Shown here: positions 7,759 through 17,547 of the stretch, one piece after another
How the letters are laid out: each line of letters starts with the position of its first letter
Numbering within the stretch: the first letter of the stretch is position 1
Source of the DNA: Planctomycetota bacterium
Lineage (GTDB): Bacteria; Planctomycetota; Phycisphaerae; Phycisphaerales; UBA1924
Assembly (NCBI GenBank): GCA_018242625.1
Contig: JAFEBO010000001.1
Location: 170,681 to 234,680, forward strand
Direction: 5' to 3'
Length of the DNA stretch: 64,000 nt
Position numbers and translations under genes: made by a program
Notes under the pieces: model-generated
The model's database searches: none
Told to the model about the DNA's origin: nothing
What the model saw: the letters and a program-made list of their open reading frames with translations, nothing else

Positions 7759-10700
7759 ATGACCAACGCCGCCCCCGTCAAATCGCCCAGACACCGAGGA
7801 CGCAAGGTCATCCTGCTCCTTTTGCTGCTTCTGACGCTTTCGGTCGGCGGCTTTTACAGCCTGACAAGAGGATTTCTGGGCCGGTGGATTATCGAATCGA
7901 TCCTGTCGGCCCAGGTTGGTGCAAGGGCGACGCTCGGGGGAATTCACATTCACAGGACGGGGCGGACCGAGCTTTACAACCTGCGATTCAGCACGCCGGA
8001 GGTGCACGGCCCGGCCGGGACTTTTTTCCAGGCGGACAGGCTCGAGGTCGATCTCGACACCCGCAACTGGAAGTTGGGAGAAATCGGCCTTCAGGCCGTC
8101 GCGGCGGATGGGATCGTGGCCCGGATCAGCCAGGACACCTCGTCGGGCTTCATGAACATCCAGAGCTGGCGTCCCCCGTCACAGAGCTCGACCGGAAAGC
8201 TGCCGCGTGTGGTCGTGCGATCGGGACGGATCGAACTGTGTGAGCACACGGGCGATCGGCTGACAGTGCTCAAGGCGATCACTGTGAAGGGCGATGTGTC
8301 GCCTGCGGCGGACAACGCTGTTGACATCAATTTTCACGAGATCATCAAGAAGGCGAACCAGCCCGACGTGATCGGTATGGCGGTGGGTGGAAAACTCAAC
8401 CCCTTCGGCCTCGAGCTGGTACTCACCAATTTCACGCTTTCGGATTGGCCACCCGAAACGATCCCTTCGCTGGTCCGGCCGATCTACGTTGACCTGCAGT
8501 TGTCGGGCGAGATTTCGAGGGCACGCCTGCAATGGTCGTTCCAGTCGCCGGCCGATCTTCGACCCGAGAACCCGACGCAGGGCGTCGCGGCAACGCTTGA
8601 GCTCAAGAGCGTTGGAGTTTCGCTTCCCGGGATCGTCGAGCGCGCGAACCTGGTGGGTCCTCTGGCGGTTCATCAGGTGGGGGCGCCAGAAACGCCCTCA
8701 AAGCCAAGGCTTATGCGGGTGCAGGCCGAGCAGGGGACGCTCACTTTCGCCGACGGACGCACCAACGCAAAGCTCTCGGGGACTGTTGAAGGAATCCCCT
8801 ACACCGTCCGGGCGATCTACCAGGGGACGACATCCGACGCTCCGTACGAGGCGGTGTTCTCCTTCGGTGAATTCGCCCTTAAGAAGGACTCGCCCGTCCT
8901 TCGCTTCGCGACTCCGCTGGTGCTGGAGCGCCTGTCGGACTTCGGTTTTCCCGAGGGCAATGTTCGAGCGGAGGTCACGCTGAGCCGTGAGGCCAAGAAG
9001 GACATGAAGTTCAGGGGCGAGGTGCGTCTGAGCGACGGCACGGCCGCCTTTCACCGCTTTCCCTACCGCTTTCACAAGCTGAGGGCCCGCGTTCTTTTCA
9101 ACGATGAAGAGGTCATCATCCAGCGCGTCGAGGGCGAGGCGCCGAGCGGCGCGACCATCATCGCCGACGGGCGGATCGCGCCCCCCGTGGACGAGGCGGG
9201 CGTCGATGTGCATGTTGTCGCCAAGCGCGTGCCGATCGATACGCTCGTCGAGGAGGCTCTTGGCCCCAAACGCTCCAAGCTCATCCACAGGATTTTCAAT
9301 ACCGACCGATACAACGAACTGATCGCCCGGGGTGAAATCAGGCGTCCGCCCGCTCCCGGACAGCCTCCCATGAACGATCCCGATGCTCCGCCGGTTTTCG
9401 CGCTTGGCGGTGTTGCAGACATCGATGTCAAGGTGACCCGGGATGTAGGTCCGGGTGAAGATCCCTGGCACGATATCGAGACGATCGATATCTCAAAGGC
9501 CGGCCTGCTCCCGGAGCGATTCCCGTTCCCGCTCGTTGCCGACAACGTCCGCGCCGTCATCAACGACGGCATTCTGAGGCTCGACAAAGTGCCGCTCCAG
9601 GGCCTGCGGGGCGGAACGGCGATGGTGACGGCGGAAATGGACGCCCGCCGGCGGCCGGACGGTGTCCCCGATCCGGACCCAACCATCCACATTGAAGCAG
9701 AGGACTTCCCGATCGACCGGACCCTCATCCAGGCGCTTCCTTCGCGAGAGATGGACGGCCGCTCCGCCCGTTCCATCGTTTCGGCCCTGGGGCTGACCGG
9801 ATCGATCGATGCCATTGCGGACATTTCGCCCGGTCCCAACGACGACATCACGGTCCGGGTGGAAGTAAAGCCAAGGAAGCTCGAGGCCATACCGCTGCTC
9901 CGCGGCAAGCACGCCGTCGCCGGCGAGGTCATGCTGCGCGATCTGGCCGGGAAGATCGTCGTCCAGGACGATCAGCTTTCAGTCGACCTTCGTGGCGTGG
10001 CGCTCTCGGAGCGTGCGCTGCCCCCACCGGTCTCGGACGGGGGTAAGGTGCAAAGCGATCCGACGAACTTTGAACTCCGGGCGGACGTCGACCTGACGCT
10101 TGCGAAGAGGTCCGATGTCCGGTTTCATGCCGCCGCGCTCGATCTCTCTCTGCCACTCGAGGGTGTTCTGGGGATTTTTGCTTCGGGTGCCGGGGGAACC
10201 GTCGATTCGCTCAGGACGACATACCAGCCTTTCGGTGTCGTGGACGTTTCCGCGGACGCTGCTCTTTTCAAGGATCGCACGGAGGCGGAGGTCTCTGTTT
10301 CCTCGTTTCGCAATGTTCGCTTTACCCTGCCGGAAATTGGTGGGGCGCCAAGCGCCGAGGTCTCAACTTCGGAAGTTCGAGGGACCATCCTGATCCGCCC
10401 GGGCGATGGCGGGCTTCCAACTTCGGTTGAATTCAAAGACTTCGCGGCCAAGGTGAATAGCGGCCCCTTCCCGGACGGGCAGATTCATCTGGATGGGTTG
10501 GCGGCCATGCGCATGGGTGTTCTCACGCACCCGCCAGGAAAGCCGAGCTCGCTCACGCTTGACTGGAAGGATGCGCAGGTTGGCTCACCTCTTTGCCGCT
10601 GGATCGGTGCCGCCGTGCTGGGCGATCTTGCCGGCCAGCTGCACGACCGCCATGACCCGGAGGGTGCTTTCGATCTTGCGCTGCGTATCACGCCGGGTGG

Positions 10701-12123
10701 CCCGGTCCCTGATGTTCGCGGCGAGATTTTTCCGAAGTCTCTCAAGCTCACGATGAGCGACGGGACCGTTTCCTTCAATCACATAACCGGCAGAGCGAGC
10801 TTTGACCGCCATTCGATCCGGTTCGAGAAGGCCGTGCTCAACGCGGAAAAGTGGTCGGTGACTGCCAGCGGCGACTGGAATCGAGATGCGTCCGGCCGCA
10901 GCGAGGGGACGGCCCATCTGGCGATCGACAGCTTGGGGATTCCGGCCGACCTGGTCGCGGCCGCGCCCGCAGGAGTGTGTGATGCGCTCCGCGACCTCAA
11001 GGCGGATGCAACGGGCAAAGTTGTCATTCCCGCTCTTGAAGTACAGGCCTGGTGGGACGGCTCCAGCGATGCGGGGGGAAAGCCCGATCGCCTTCGCGCT
11101 TCCGGCAAGCTGGAGATAGCCGGCGGCAGGGCCGACGCCGGTGTTGAAGTCACCAACGCCGACGGCGAGATTGATTTCACCGCCCAGAGAGAAGGACGCG
11201 AGGCGCCGCTCCGCTACGACCTGTCGGGCGCTTTCTCGCGTCTGCAACTCTCCGGCATTCAGATCACGGACGGAAGGGTCCGTGTCGTCGGGGGCGAAAA
11301 GCCGGGGGAGACGTACGTGCCGCTCATCAGCGGCGACTGCCACGGCGGGCGTATCGCGGGTTACGTCTCACTTTTCCCGACGCGTGGCGAGACGGACACG
11401 GACAGTCGCGACTTTGAAACACGCATCTCGTTCTCAGGCGTCAAGCTTGGTCCGCTTGTTGATGAACTCCGGAAGAAGCTCTCGGCGGATAAGGCTGTTC
11501 AGGGCCCCGCGGCGCCGTCGGCCGCCTCGGAAGACTCAACCGCCGCGTCCGCCGCGAAGAGCGACGCACGCCTGGATGTCGGCATAACGCTCGCCGGGAC
11601 GATCGGGAAGCCGGAAACCCGGCGTGGGCGCGGGTCTGCCTCAGCGGGGCAGGGCAAGCTGGTGAGCCTTCCGCTTCTCACCCGTCTGGCCGAGGCGAGC
11701 AACCTGGTCCTTCCACTGGGAGAACCCCTCGACCTGCTGCAGGCATCTTTCTTCGTTCATGACCGTACGGTCTCGTTTGAAGAACTCTCGATCTTCTCAT
11801 CCAGCGTCGAATTTCTTGGCTTCGGCACGCTGAAATGGCCGGACATGAACCTGGACATGGTTTTCACCAGCCGCGCGACCAACCGGATGCCCATTGTCGG
11901 GCACATAGTCGAAGGCCTCCGGAACGAGCTCGTGACCACAACCGTCGGCGGCACGATCGCAAGCCCGGAATTCGGTGTCGCGACTATGCGGGGCACGCGG
12001 GACTTTTTCGGGCTGATCTTCGGTGGATCGAACGACCCGCGCGACCGGCAGATGCGTGAGCTTGAGCGTCGCGGTCAGCGCGGCTCCGAACGCATCCGTA
12101 TCGAGTCTCAGGGGGCCCGCTGA
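7759..12123 (+). CDS. Very large AsmA-like envelope protein
   Basis: A 1454-residue protein with a basic N-terminus, one transmembrane helix (VILLLLLLLTLSVGGFY, about residues 15-35) and a very long, beta-rich remainder. The repeated pattern of short amphipathic strands and the C-terminal segment (SLPLLTRLAEASNLVLP, then LDMVFTSRATNRMPIVGHI) match AsmA/DUF3971-type proteins, relatives of TamB and YhdP that bridge the envelope and are thought to move lipids or help outer-membrane assembly. It should be anchored in the inner membrane with the bulk outside. ATG at 7723 would add 12 residues. The presence of such a protein argues for a diderm envelope. Confidence 0.82.
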   Translation: MTNAAPVKSPRHRGRKVILLLLLLLTLSVGGFYSLTRGFLGRWIIESILSAQVGARATLGGIHIHRTGRTELYNLRFSTPEVHGPAGTFFQADRLEVDLDTRNWKLGEIGLQAVAADGIVARISQDTSSGFMNIQSWRPPSQSSTGKLPRVVVRSGRIELCEHTGDRLTVLKAITVKGDVSPAADNAVDINFHEIIKKANQPDVIGMAVGGKLNPFGLELVLTNFTLSDWPPETIPSLVRPIYVDLQLSGEISRARLQWSFQSPADLRPENPTQGVAATLELKSVGVSLPGIVERANLVGPLAVHQVGAPETPSKPRLMRVQAEQGTLTFADGRTNAKLSGTVEGIPYTVRAIYQGTTSDAPYEAVFSFGEFALKKDSPVLRFATPLVLERLSDFGFPEGNVRAEVTLSREAKKDMKFRGEVRLSDGTAAFHRFPYRFHKLRARVLFNDEEVIIQRVEGEAPSGATIIADGRIAPPVDEAGVDVHVVAKRVPIDTLVEEALGPKRSKLIHRIFNTDRYNELIARGEIRRPPAPGQPPMNDPDAPPVFALGGVADIDVKVTRDVGPGEDPWHDIETIDISKAGLLPERFPFPLVADNVRAVINDGILRLDKVPLQGLRGGTAMVTAEMDARRRPDGVPDPDPTIHIEAEDFPIDRTLIQALPSREMDGRSARSIVSALGLTGSIDAIADISPGPNDDITVRVEVKPRKLEAIPLLRGKHAVAGEVMLRDLAGKIVVQDDQLSVDLRGVALSERALPPPVSDGGKVQSDPTNFELRADVDLTLAKRSDVRFHAAALDLSLPLEGVLGIFASGAGGTVDSLRTTYQPFGVVDVSADAALFKDRTEAEVSVSSFRNVRFTLPEIGGAPSAEVSTSEVRGTILIRPGDGGLPTSVEFKDFAAKVNSGPFPDGQIHLDGLAAMRMGVLTHPPGKPSSLTLDWKDAQVGSPLCRWIGAAVLGDLAGQLHDRHDPEGAFDLALRITPGGPVPDVRGEIFPKSLKLTMSDGTVSFNHITGRASFDRHSIRFEKAVLNAEKWSVTASGDWNRDASGRSEGTAHLAIDSLGIPADLVAAAPAGVCDALRDLKADATGKVVIPALEVQAWWDGSSDAGGKPDRLRASGKLEIAGGRADAGVEVTNADGEIDFTAQREGREAPLRYDLSGAFSRLQLSGIQITDGRVRVVGGEKPGETYVPLISGDCHGGRIAGYVSLFPTRGETDTDSRDFETRISFSGVKLGPLVDELRKKLSADKAVQGPAAPSAASEDSTAASAAKSDARLDVGITLAGTIGKPETRRGRGSASAGQGKLVSLPLLTRLAEASNLVLPLGEPLDLLQASFFVHDRTVSFEELSIFSSSVEFLGFGTLKWPDMNLDMVFTSRATNRMPIVGHIVEGLRNELVTTTVGGTIASPEFGVATMRGTRDFFGLIFGGSNDPRDRQMRELERRGQRGSERIRIESQGAR

Positions 12124-12255
12124 CAACCCGGATGCGGCAGGCAACAGGCCCGAGATCAAGAACCGTCTTCCGGGCTGGTACAGGCCGCTTCGTCTTCCCG
12201 CCGTTTCCCCGCCAAGAATAGAAGTTCCTGACAATTCCTTCAGAAGGCAACAACA

Positions 12256-13371
12256 TTGAACCCTGAAAAAAATAACCTCAACGTCGAACTCACCGGCCTG
12301 GTCGACACAGCCGCCGCCGCTTCTTCCGCCAAGTCCCGCCTCACCACGACATCCACCGAAGATCCGGTGGTTGGCGAACTGGTCGACAAGATTCTGGAAG
12401 CGGTCGGCGGCAAGCCCGGCTCTGCTGAGTACCGGATGGTGCGCGACCTGCTCATCACCGGCTCGAAGCTGATCCCAGACGGGCGGCACACCGGCGAACT
12501 CAAGCTCATCACCGCAGCCGTCAAGGAAATGCGGTACGCCTATCGAGTCTTCGCTCGCTATGCCGATCCGCACAAGATCACGATCTTCGGCAGCGCCCGC
12601 ACCCCCGAGCATCACCCCGACTACAAGGCGGCCGTTGAGTTCAGCAAGCTGATGAGCCAGGCCGGATGGATGGCCATCACGGGCGCTGGTGACGGAATCA
12701 TGAAGGCCGGGCACGAGGGCCCCGGGCGTGCCGCCTCGTTTGGCGTGGCAATCCGCCTGCCCTTCGAGCAGCAGACCAACACCGTCATCGCCGGCGACGA
12801 GAAGCTCATTCACTTCCGGTATTTCTTTACCCGCAAGCTGATGTTCATCAGCCAGGCCGAGGGGGTGGCGCTCTTCCCGGGCGGGTTTGGCACGATGGAC
12901 GAGGCCTACGAAACGCTGACGCTGGTCCAGACAGGCAAAGCCGCCCCGATGCCGATCGTCTGCATCGAGGGCGCCGGAGGCAACTACTGGAAGAGCTGGG
13001 ATGCCTGGGTCAAGTCGGATCTGCTCAAGAACGGCTGGATCAGCCACGAAGATCTGTCGCTCTACTACCTCGCCAAGGACCCACAGGACGCCATGGAGCA
13101 CGTCCTGGCGTTTTACCGGAATTACCACTCATCGCGATATGTCAAGGATGACCTTGTCATCCGCATGAAAAAGCCGCTGACGCCGGCGCAGGTCGCATCG
13201 CTCAACGACGAGTTCAAGGTGCTTGTGAAGGAAGGCGAAATCACGCAGCGCGGGGCCTACGACGTGGAAACAGACGCCCGCGACCTGCCCCGCCTTGTCT
13301 TCACGCACACCAAGCACAAGATGGGCGTCGTGCGAAAACTGATCGACCGCATCAACGAAATGGGAGCTTGA
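12256..13371 (+). CDS. LOG-family Rossmann-fold nucleotide-binding protein (PpnN-like)
   Basis: A 371-residue protein with the LOG (misnamed lysine decarboxylase) domain in its middle. The signature PGGFGTMDE sits at about residue 209, preceded by SARTPEHHPDYKAA and GAGDGIMKAGHEG, which bind a nucleotide phosphate. Family members hydrolyse nucleoside 5'-monophosphates to base and ribose 5-phosphate. Extra N- and C-terminal domains make it longer than plain LOG proteins (about 190 residues) and closer to PpnN-type enzymes. Start is TTG at 12256, eight bases after AGAAGG. Confidence 0.85.
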   Translation: MNPEKNNLNVELTGLVDTAAAASSAKSRLTTTSTEDPVVGELVDKILEAVGGKPGSAEYRMVRDLLITGSKLIPDGRHTGELKLITAAVKEMRYAYRVFARYADPHKITIFGSARTPEHHPDYKAAVEFSKLMSQAGWMAITGAGDGIMKAGHEGPGRAASFGVAIRLPFEQQTNTVIAGDEKLIHFRYFFTRKLMFISQAEGVALFPGGFGTMDEAYETLTLVQTGKAAPMPIVCIEGAGGNYWKSWDAWVKSDLLKNGWISHEDLSLYYLAKDPQDAMEHVLAFYRNYHSSRYVKDDLVIRMKKPLTPAQVASLNDEFKVLVKEGEITQRGAYDVETDARDLPRLVFTHTKHKMGVVRKLIDRINEMGA

Positions 13372-13403
13372 CCCTGGGCGCCGCGCGCCCGGGGATATCC
13401 GGC

Positions 13404-14309
13404 ATGCCGCCCCGATTTCCGCTCCATCTCTGGCTGAGCATCGTCTGCCTGCTGCTGACGGCCTGTTCGCCAGCAAAGAAGGCGGTCACTGTGCAGACCG
13501 AGGTGGAATCGCCGGGCGCCTACGGCCTTGAGCTGCGCCTCTGGCCCATCGACAATCCGCCCGCATCGCTGGCGAGAGCCCTGACCGGCTTCGATCAGTC
13601 CGCTTCTCCGATCGACCGCAAATCCTTCGAGCGGCTGAGCGCTTCGGGCCTCCGGGCGCTGGTGGTGCCGGCTTCGGACCTCGATGAGATTGCATCGCGA
13701 CTTCACTTCGACGGCAAGATCGAAAAGCAGAGTGCCCGGGAACGGTCGGACTGGAGCGTCTTTGTCGCGGGGAAAGCCTGGTCGGGCTACGTCACCCTCC
13801 GGACCGCCGACGGAAACCTCGCGCTTCGTGCCGGACAGTTGCGCCTGGTGGGGCGCGCGTGGATCGCTCCGGGGGCGATGGGAGAAGACAAGATTCCCGC
13901 GGTACTCCGGATCGAACTGGCGGGGCGGCATGTTGAATCCCGAGACAGCTACGGCAAGCTCGAAGAGATCCTGAATCCGGCCGTGCAAAGGCCCGGAGAT
14001 CTTCAGGGATTGGCCCTGCCCTCTCTGGGGCTATCGATCGAACTGCAGGCGGGCCAGGCGCTCCTGCTCATCCCGGAAGACCCGGACCTTGACTGGGACA
14101 AGGCCGCCAGACTTCCCAATTACATCGAGAAGGAGCCCGAAAAAAACGAACAGGAGGCTCAGTCTCAGCTCGTCGGGCCGGCAATCCCGAAAACCGCCAC
14201 GCTGGGCCAGGCTCTCCTCTCCGATGCGCTCACAGAATTCGAGCCGCGTCACCGCGCGATTCTGGTGCTGGTGCCGCGCCTGCCCGCCGAATTCCGCCTT
14301 GTAAAGTGA
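13404..14309 (+). CDS. Hypothetical lipoprotein
   Basis: A 301-residue protein with a clear lipoprotein signal peptide: hydrophobic helix LWLSIVCLLLTAC ending in the lipobox LTAC at about residue 20. The mature part is beta-rich with a charged insert near residues 235-260 (EKEPEKNEQEAQ). No known domain is recognised. A TTG at 13368 would overlap the LOG gene stop by 4 nt and extend the N-terminus by 12 residues, so the two genes may be coupled. Exported, probably membrane-anchored; role unknown. Confidence 0.72.
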   Translation: MPPRFPLHLWLSIVCLLLTACSPAKKAVTVQTEVESPGAYGLELRLWPIDNPPASLARALTGFDQSASPIDRKSFERLSASGLRALVVPASDLDEIASRLHFDGKIEKQSARERSDWSVFVAGKAWSGYVTLRTADGNLALRAGQLRLVGRAWIAPGAMGEDKIPAVLRIELAGRHVESRDSYGKLEEILNPAVQRPGDLQGLALPSLGLSIELQAGQALLLIPEDPDLDWDKAARLPNYIEKEPEKNEQEAQSQLVGPAIPKTATLGQALLSDALTEFEPRHRAILVLVPRLPAEFRLVK

Positions 14310-14334
14310 CGTCCGCTGCAGCGGCTTTCGATCC

Positions 14335-15213
14335 TCAGGACGCGGTCGCGGTGGCGTGCTCTTTCACCATGCCGGCAACCCATCCAAGGCCCCACGGCAC
14401 TCCCAGGAACATGCCGGCAAGCCAGTCCATCGGGATGAGCCGGGCGGGCGGGATGAGTTCGCCCGTGACCGATGCCTGCGTAATGCCGGTGCCGTAAGAG
14501 ACAGCCGCATAGACAGGAGCGCCGATCGCGACCACGAGCACCCCGATATAAGGAGCCAGCGCCGGGCGGGGTTCTGTGCCCGCCATGAGCAGCCCTCCGG
14601 CACAACCCGCCCCGATCCCAGCTAGAACACCGGAAAAGACGCATTGACCTTTCAGCAGTGAAATCGATCCGAGCCAGCAGCCAAACACCGCTCCGGCGGC
14701 CGCGCCGACAATGACAATCCAGGCGCGCCCCGAGAACAGCGAGTCTGTCAGGCCTTTCCGCAGCGAGCCGCGATATTCGGCCAGTGGATGGGTTGTGTCG
14801 TCCTGATCCATGGGGCGGAGCCTCTGTGCCAGCACCACCACGCACAATGCCGGAACGGCGAGCAGAGCGGCTTCGATGGCCATGCGCCACGATGCCCCGG
14901 TGCCCGCCAGGGAATTGCGATAGATCATTTCTGCCGTGCCCGAACGACAGGCCACCCAGACCAGAGTCATCCCCGCGCACACCATGCCCATGGGCCGCCC
15001 CACCGTCTTTGAGCCCACGGCCCCGGCAACAGTCGCCAGAGCGAGTGCCACGAGCGAATAGGCGATCCCCAGTGCGGGGCTCGTGCAGTTAAGGGCTGTC
15101 CGTTGCGTGGAGCCATCGGCAACCTGGAGGGTCGAAAAGAGCCATCCGGCGAGAGGGCCGAGCACCAGAACCGCAAGAATCAGGCTGACCCACTCGAAAA
15201 CGGCTTTTCGCAT
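14335..15213 (-). CDS. Hypothetical multi-pass membrane protein
   Basis: A 292-residue protein with about seven to eight hydrophobic helices, for example WVSLILAVLVLGPLAGWLF at the N-terminus and YIGVLVVAIGAPVYAAVSY near the C-terminus. Start is ATG at 15213 (MRKAVFEW); the frame remains open further upstream but that part loses hydrophobic character and overlaps the divergent gene. No transporter or enzyme motif is seen. It is convergent with the lipoprotein gene to its left. Confidence 0.7.
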   Translation of the reverse strand: MRKAVFEWVSLILAVLVLGPLAGWLFSTLQVADGSTQRTALNCTSPALGIAYSLVALALATVAGAVGSKTVGRPMGMVCAGMTLVWVACRSGTAEMIYRNSLAGTGASWRMAIEAALLAVPALCVVVLAQRLRPMDQDDTTHPLAEYRGSLRKGLTDSLFSGRAWIVIVGAAAGAVFGCWLGSISLLKGQCVFSGVLAGIGAGCAGGLLMAGTEPRPALAPYIGVLVVAIGAPVYAAVSYGTGITQASVTGELIPPARLIPMDWLAGMFLGVPWGLGWVAGMVKEHATATAS

Positions 15214-15309
15214 GCCATCATCATCGGCACTCCCGGGCCTCAGGGCAAGAACGAAGTTCGCGCGGTAGCATCCCCGTTCCCAAACGTCGCACGCTTGAGA
15301 TTTCAACCT

Positions 15310-16524
15310 ATGACCACCCCCCCCTCTCCCCCCCAATCCGACTCTGAATGGAGCGCAGGGGCCCGATTGAGCCGCCCCGTCGCCCTTGCCGACCTCGCCG
15401 AAGACCTGCTTTGGCCGCGCCTCCTGCTCATTCCCACCATCGCGCTGCGGCCCGCCAGCATCACGATTGGCTTCTTTGCCCTGCTTCTGGCGGGGCTGAT
15501 AGGTGATCTCACCCGTCTTTGGCAGAGCCCGGAGGTTCTCCCCATGTCCTCGCTCGTCTGGGCTCAGCTGAGCCGGGCCGTGCCGGGGTTCTTCAGTTTG
15601 CTCTGGCAGGGGATCGTCTCGGCGGATCCTGATCGGATACGGGATGCGTTTTCGATGCTCGGGCGCATCCCCCAGATCTTGTGGTACGCCCACAAATGGG
15701 GCACGCTGCTCGCCATTCCGATGGCCACCGTTCTGCTGATCGCCGGGGGAGCAATCTCCCGCATCGCGGCCTGCGACTTTGCGCACGGAGTGCGGCTGCC
15801 CTGGGTGGATGCGCTGGGGTTCGCCGTGAAACGGTGGCATTCCCTGATTCTGTGCTTCCTTGGGCCGGTGCTGCTCGCGCTGCTCGCGTACTCGTTCATC
15901 GCCGCGGGGGGATGGGCGCTTTTCAGCATGAATTGGACCCAGTGGGCGGGCGCGATTCTCTTCCCGGTGGCTCTGGTGGCCGCCGCCTTTGCCGTGGCAC
16001 TTTTGACGCTCACGACGCTGGGTGCCCCGCTCATGGTTCCGGCGGTTGCATGCGAAAATGCGGACGCGATCGAGGCGATGCAGCGGGCGTTCGCGTACGT
16101 TCCCGCGCGGCCGATTCGCTCGTTCTGGTACGCCGTGGTGGCTCTTGCGACGGGATGCGTGGCGACGGCGGTGGCGGTGGCTCTCTGTGTCGCGGTCGCC
16201 AAGTTCGCCGAGTCTGCCTCCGTCGCATGGATCAAACAGCCGCCCCCGGGCCTTGGCGGAAACAACGAAACTGGATTTACGTCGTTTGTCCTGAGGCTGT
16301 GGATCGGTGTGCCGCTGCTGATCGGCGCGGCGTACGGGATGAGCCTCATTTTCTCGGGTTGCACCGTCTTTTATCTGCTCTTGCGCCGCGTGATCGACGG
16401 CCAGGCGATCAGCGATATCTGGATGCCGGGCATGGCCAGGGGCACCCTCGCCCCGCTCGAGGAGCCTTCGGGCTCTCCGGTTGATGCAAGCGTCTCGGTG
16501 CCCAAAGACGAGTCCGAGGACTAA
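15310..16524 (+). CDS. Hypothetical polytopic membrane protein
   Basis: A 404-residue membrane protein with several hydrophobic segments (LLIPTIALRPASITIGFFALL, FPVALVAAAFAVALLTLTTL, LWIGVPLLIGAAYGMSLIFSG). The mix of long amphipathic helices and the segment GAPLMVPAVACENADAIEAMQRAFAY resembles DUF975/YIP1-like proteins found in planctomycetes, but the match is only by general pattern. Start ATG at 15310. Divergent from the membrane protein on its left; the 96-nt gap probably holds both promoters. Confidence 0.72.
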   Translation: MTTPPSPPQSDSEWSAGARLSRPVALADLAEDLLWPRLLLIPTIALRPASITIGFFALLLAGLIGDLTRLWQSPEVLPMSSLVWAQLSRAVPGFFSLLWQGIVSADPDRIRDAFSMLGRIPQILWYAHKWGTLLAIPMATVLLIAGGAISRIAACDFAHGVRLPWVDALGFAVKRWHSLILCFLGPVLLALLAYSFIAAGGWALFSMNWTQWAGAILFPVALVAAAFAVALLTLTTLGAPLMVPAVACENADAIEAMQRAFAYVPARPIRSFWYAVVALATGCVATAVAVALCVAVAKFAESASVAWIKQPPPGLGGNNETGFTSFVLRLWIGVPLLIGAAYGMSLIFSGCTVFYLLLRRVIDGQAISDIWMPGMARGTLAPLEEPSGSPVDASVSVPKDESED

Positions 16525-16533
16525 CGGTGTGCC

Positions 16534-16830
16534 TTGGAATCGAGCAACTCCCCCACTTTCCTCTTGGAGGCCCTCGCCGGATTTCTGGCAGAAAAGGGAG
16601 TCGGCTCGATGACTCTGGCGACCGGCAGCGGACGGAAAGAGCTGCTGGCTCGGCGGACCGACCTGCCGAGCGAGCTTGAATCTGCCTTAAGCGCCGGCGG
16701 CTTCACTCTCGAGGTGCACGCCCTGCACGCAACGATACGGGTCACCCCCGAATCCGCATCCTGGGACTGTGACGATCCTCGCACCTCGATCGAAATCGCA
16801 AAGTTATTCTCACTCGGCCGGAAGAGCTAA
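16534..16830 (+). CDS. Small hypothetical protein, 98 aa
   Basis: A possible small gene starting with TTG 9 nt after the stop of the membrane protein gene, perhaps translationally reinitiated. The 98 residues are mixed alpha/beta and soluble, with no motif. Its last 21 nt overlap the convergent end of truB. Composition is consistent with coding but support is limited to frame and spacing. Confidence 0.4.
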   Translation: MESSNSPTFLLEALAGFLAEKGVGSMTLATGSGRKELLARRTDLPSELESALSAGGFTLEVHALHATIRVTPESASWDCDDPRTSIEIAKLFSLGRKS

Positions 16831-17547
16831 GTCGAGCGGGCGAAGATGTTCCTGCCCCATCACGTGCGGCAGTTGATCCAGCGTTGTGCTCATGGCAAGG
16901 TCGAACAGGCCCACGCGGGTGCGCCGGAGCGCGGCCAGCATGCCGCCCGTTTGCAGAACCGAGCCAAGGTCTCTGGCAAGACTGCGTATATAGACGCCCT
17001 TTCCGCAGTGAACACGCACGCGGACGAGGGGCCACTCGAACTCGAGCAGATTGATCGAGTGCACGACAACAGGGCGCGGCTGGAGCTGCACCTGCTCGCC
17101 CTCGCGCGCAATCGCGTACGCCCGCCTGCCCCCGACACGCATCGCGGAAAACTGCGGCGGGGTCTGCATGATCCGGCCCGTGAGCGAGGCGATCGCATTC
17201 AACAGCGAATCGTGGTCCGGACGTGCGGCGACTTGCACATCGCTCACTTCGCCGCCCAGATCGTCGCTCGTGGAGCGCCTTGAGAGATCAATCGAAGCCT
17301 CGTATTCCTTGTCGGCGGCCATGACCTGAGAGACCAGCCGCGTCGCCTTACCGATGAGCACAACCAGCACGCCGGTCGCCAGTGGGTCGAGCGTTCCGGC
17401 GTGGCCGACCTTGATTCGCTTGGGTGCGCCGCCCCGGCGCAGGCGTGTGCGGATAATCGCGCACACGTCCATTGAGGTGAATCCCGGCTGCTTGTCGATC
17501 ACGAGCAACCCGGCAGGACTCGGTTTGGCTTGGCCCGGATCGTTCAT
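16810..17547 (-). CDS. truB: tRNA pseudouridine(55) synthase TruB
   Basis: TruB isomerises U55 in the T-loop of most tRNAs. The 245-residue protein has the N-terminal GLLVIDKQPGFTSMDV motif and the catalytic loop GHAGTLDPLATGVL with the nucleophilic Asp at about residue 54, then KEYEASIDLS and the C-terminal RVHCGKGVYIRSLARDLG motif. Length is typical of a TruB without a full PUA domain. Its ATG overlaps the stop of the upstream glycosyltransferase gene (ATGA), so the two are co-transcribed. Confidence 0.95.
   Translation of the reverse strand: MNDPGQAKPSPAGLLVIDKQPGFTSMDVCAIIRTRLRRGGAPKRIKVGHAGTLDPLATGVLVVLIGKATRLVSQVMAADKEYEASIDLSRRSTSDDLGGEVSDVQVAARPDHDSLLNAIASLTGRIMQTPPQFSAMRVGGRRAYAIAREGEQVQLQPRPVVVHSINLLEFEWPLVRVRVHCGKGVYIRSLARDLGSVLQTGGMLAALRRTRVGLFDLAMSTTLDQLPHVMGQEHLRPLDLALPAE

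Noticed and set aside
11797..13128. Minus-strand frame opposite the AsmA-like and LOG genes
   Set aside because: Antisense shadow of two confident genes.
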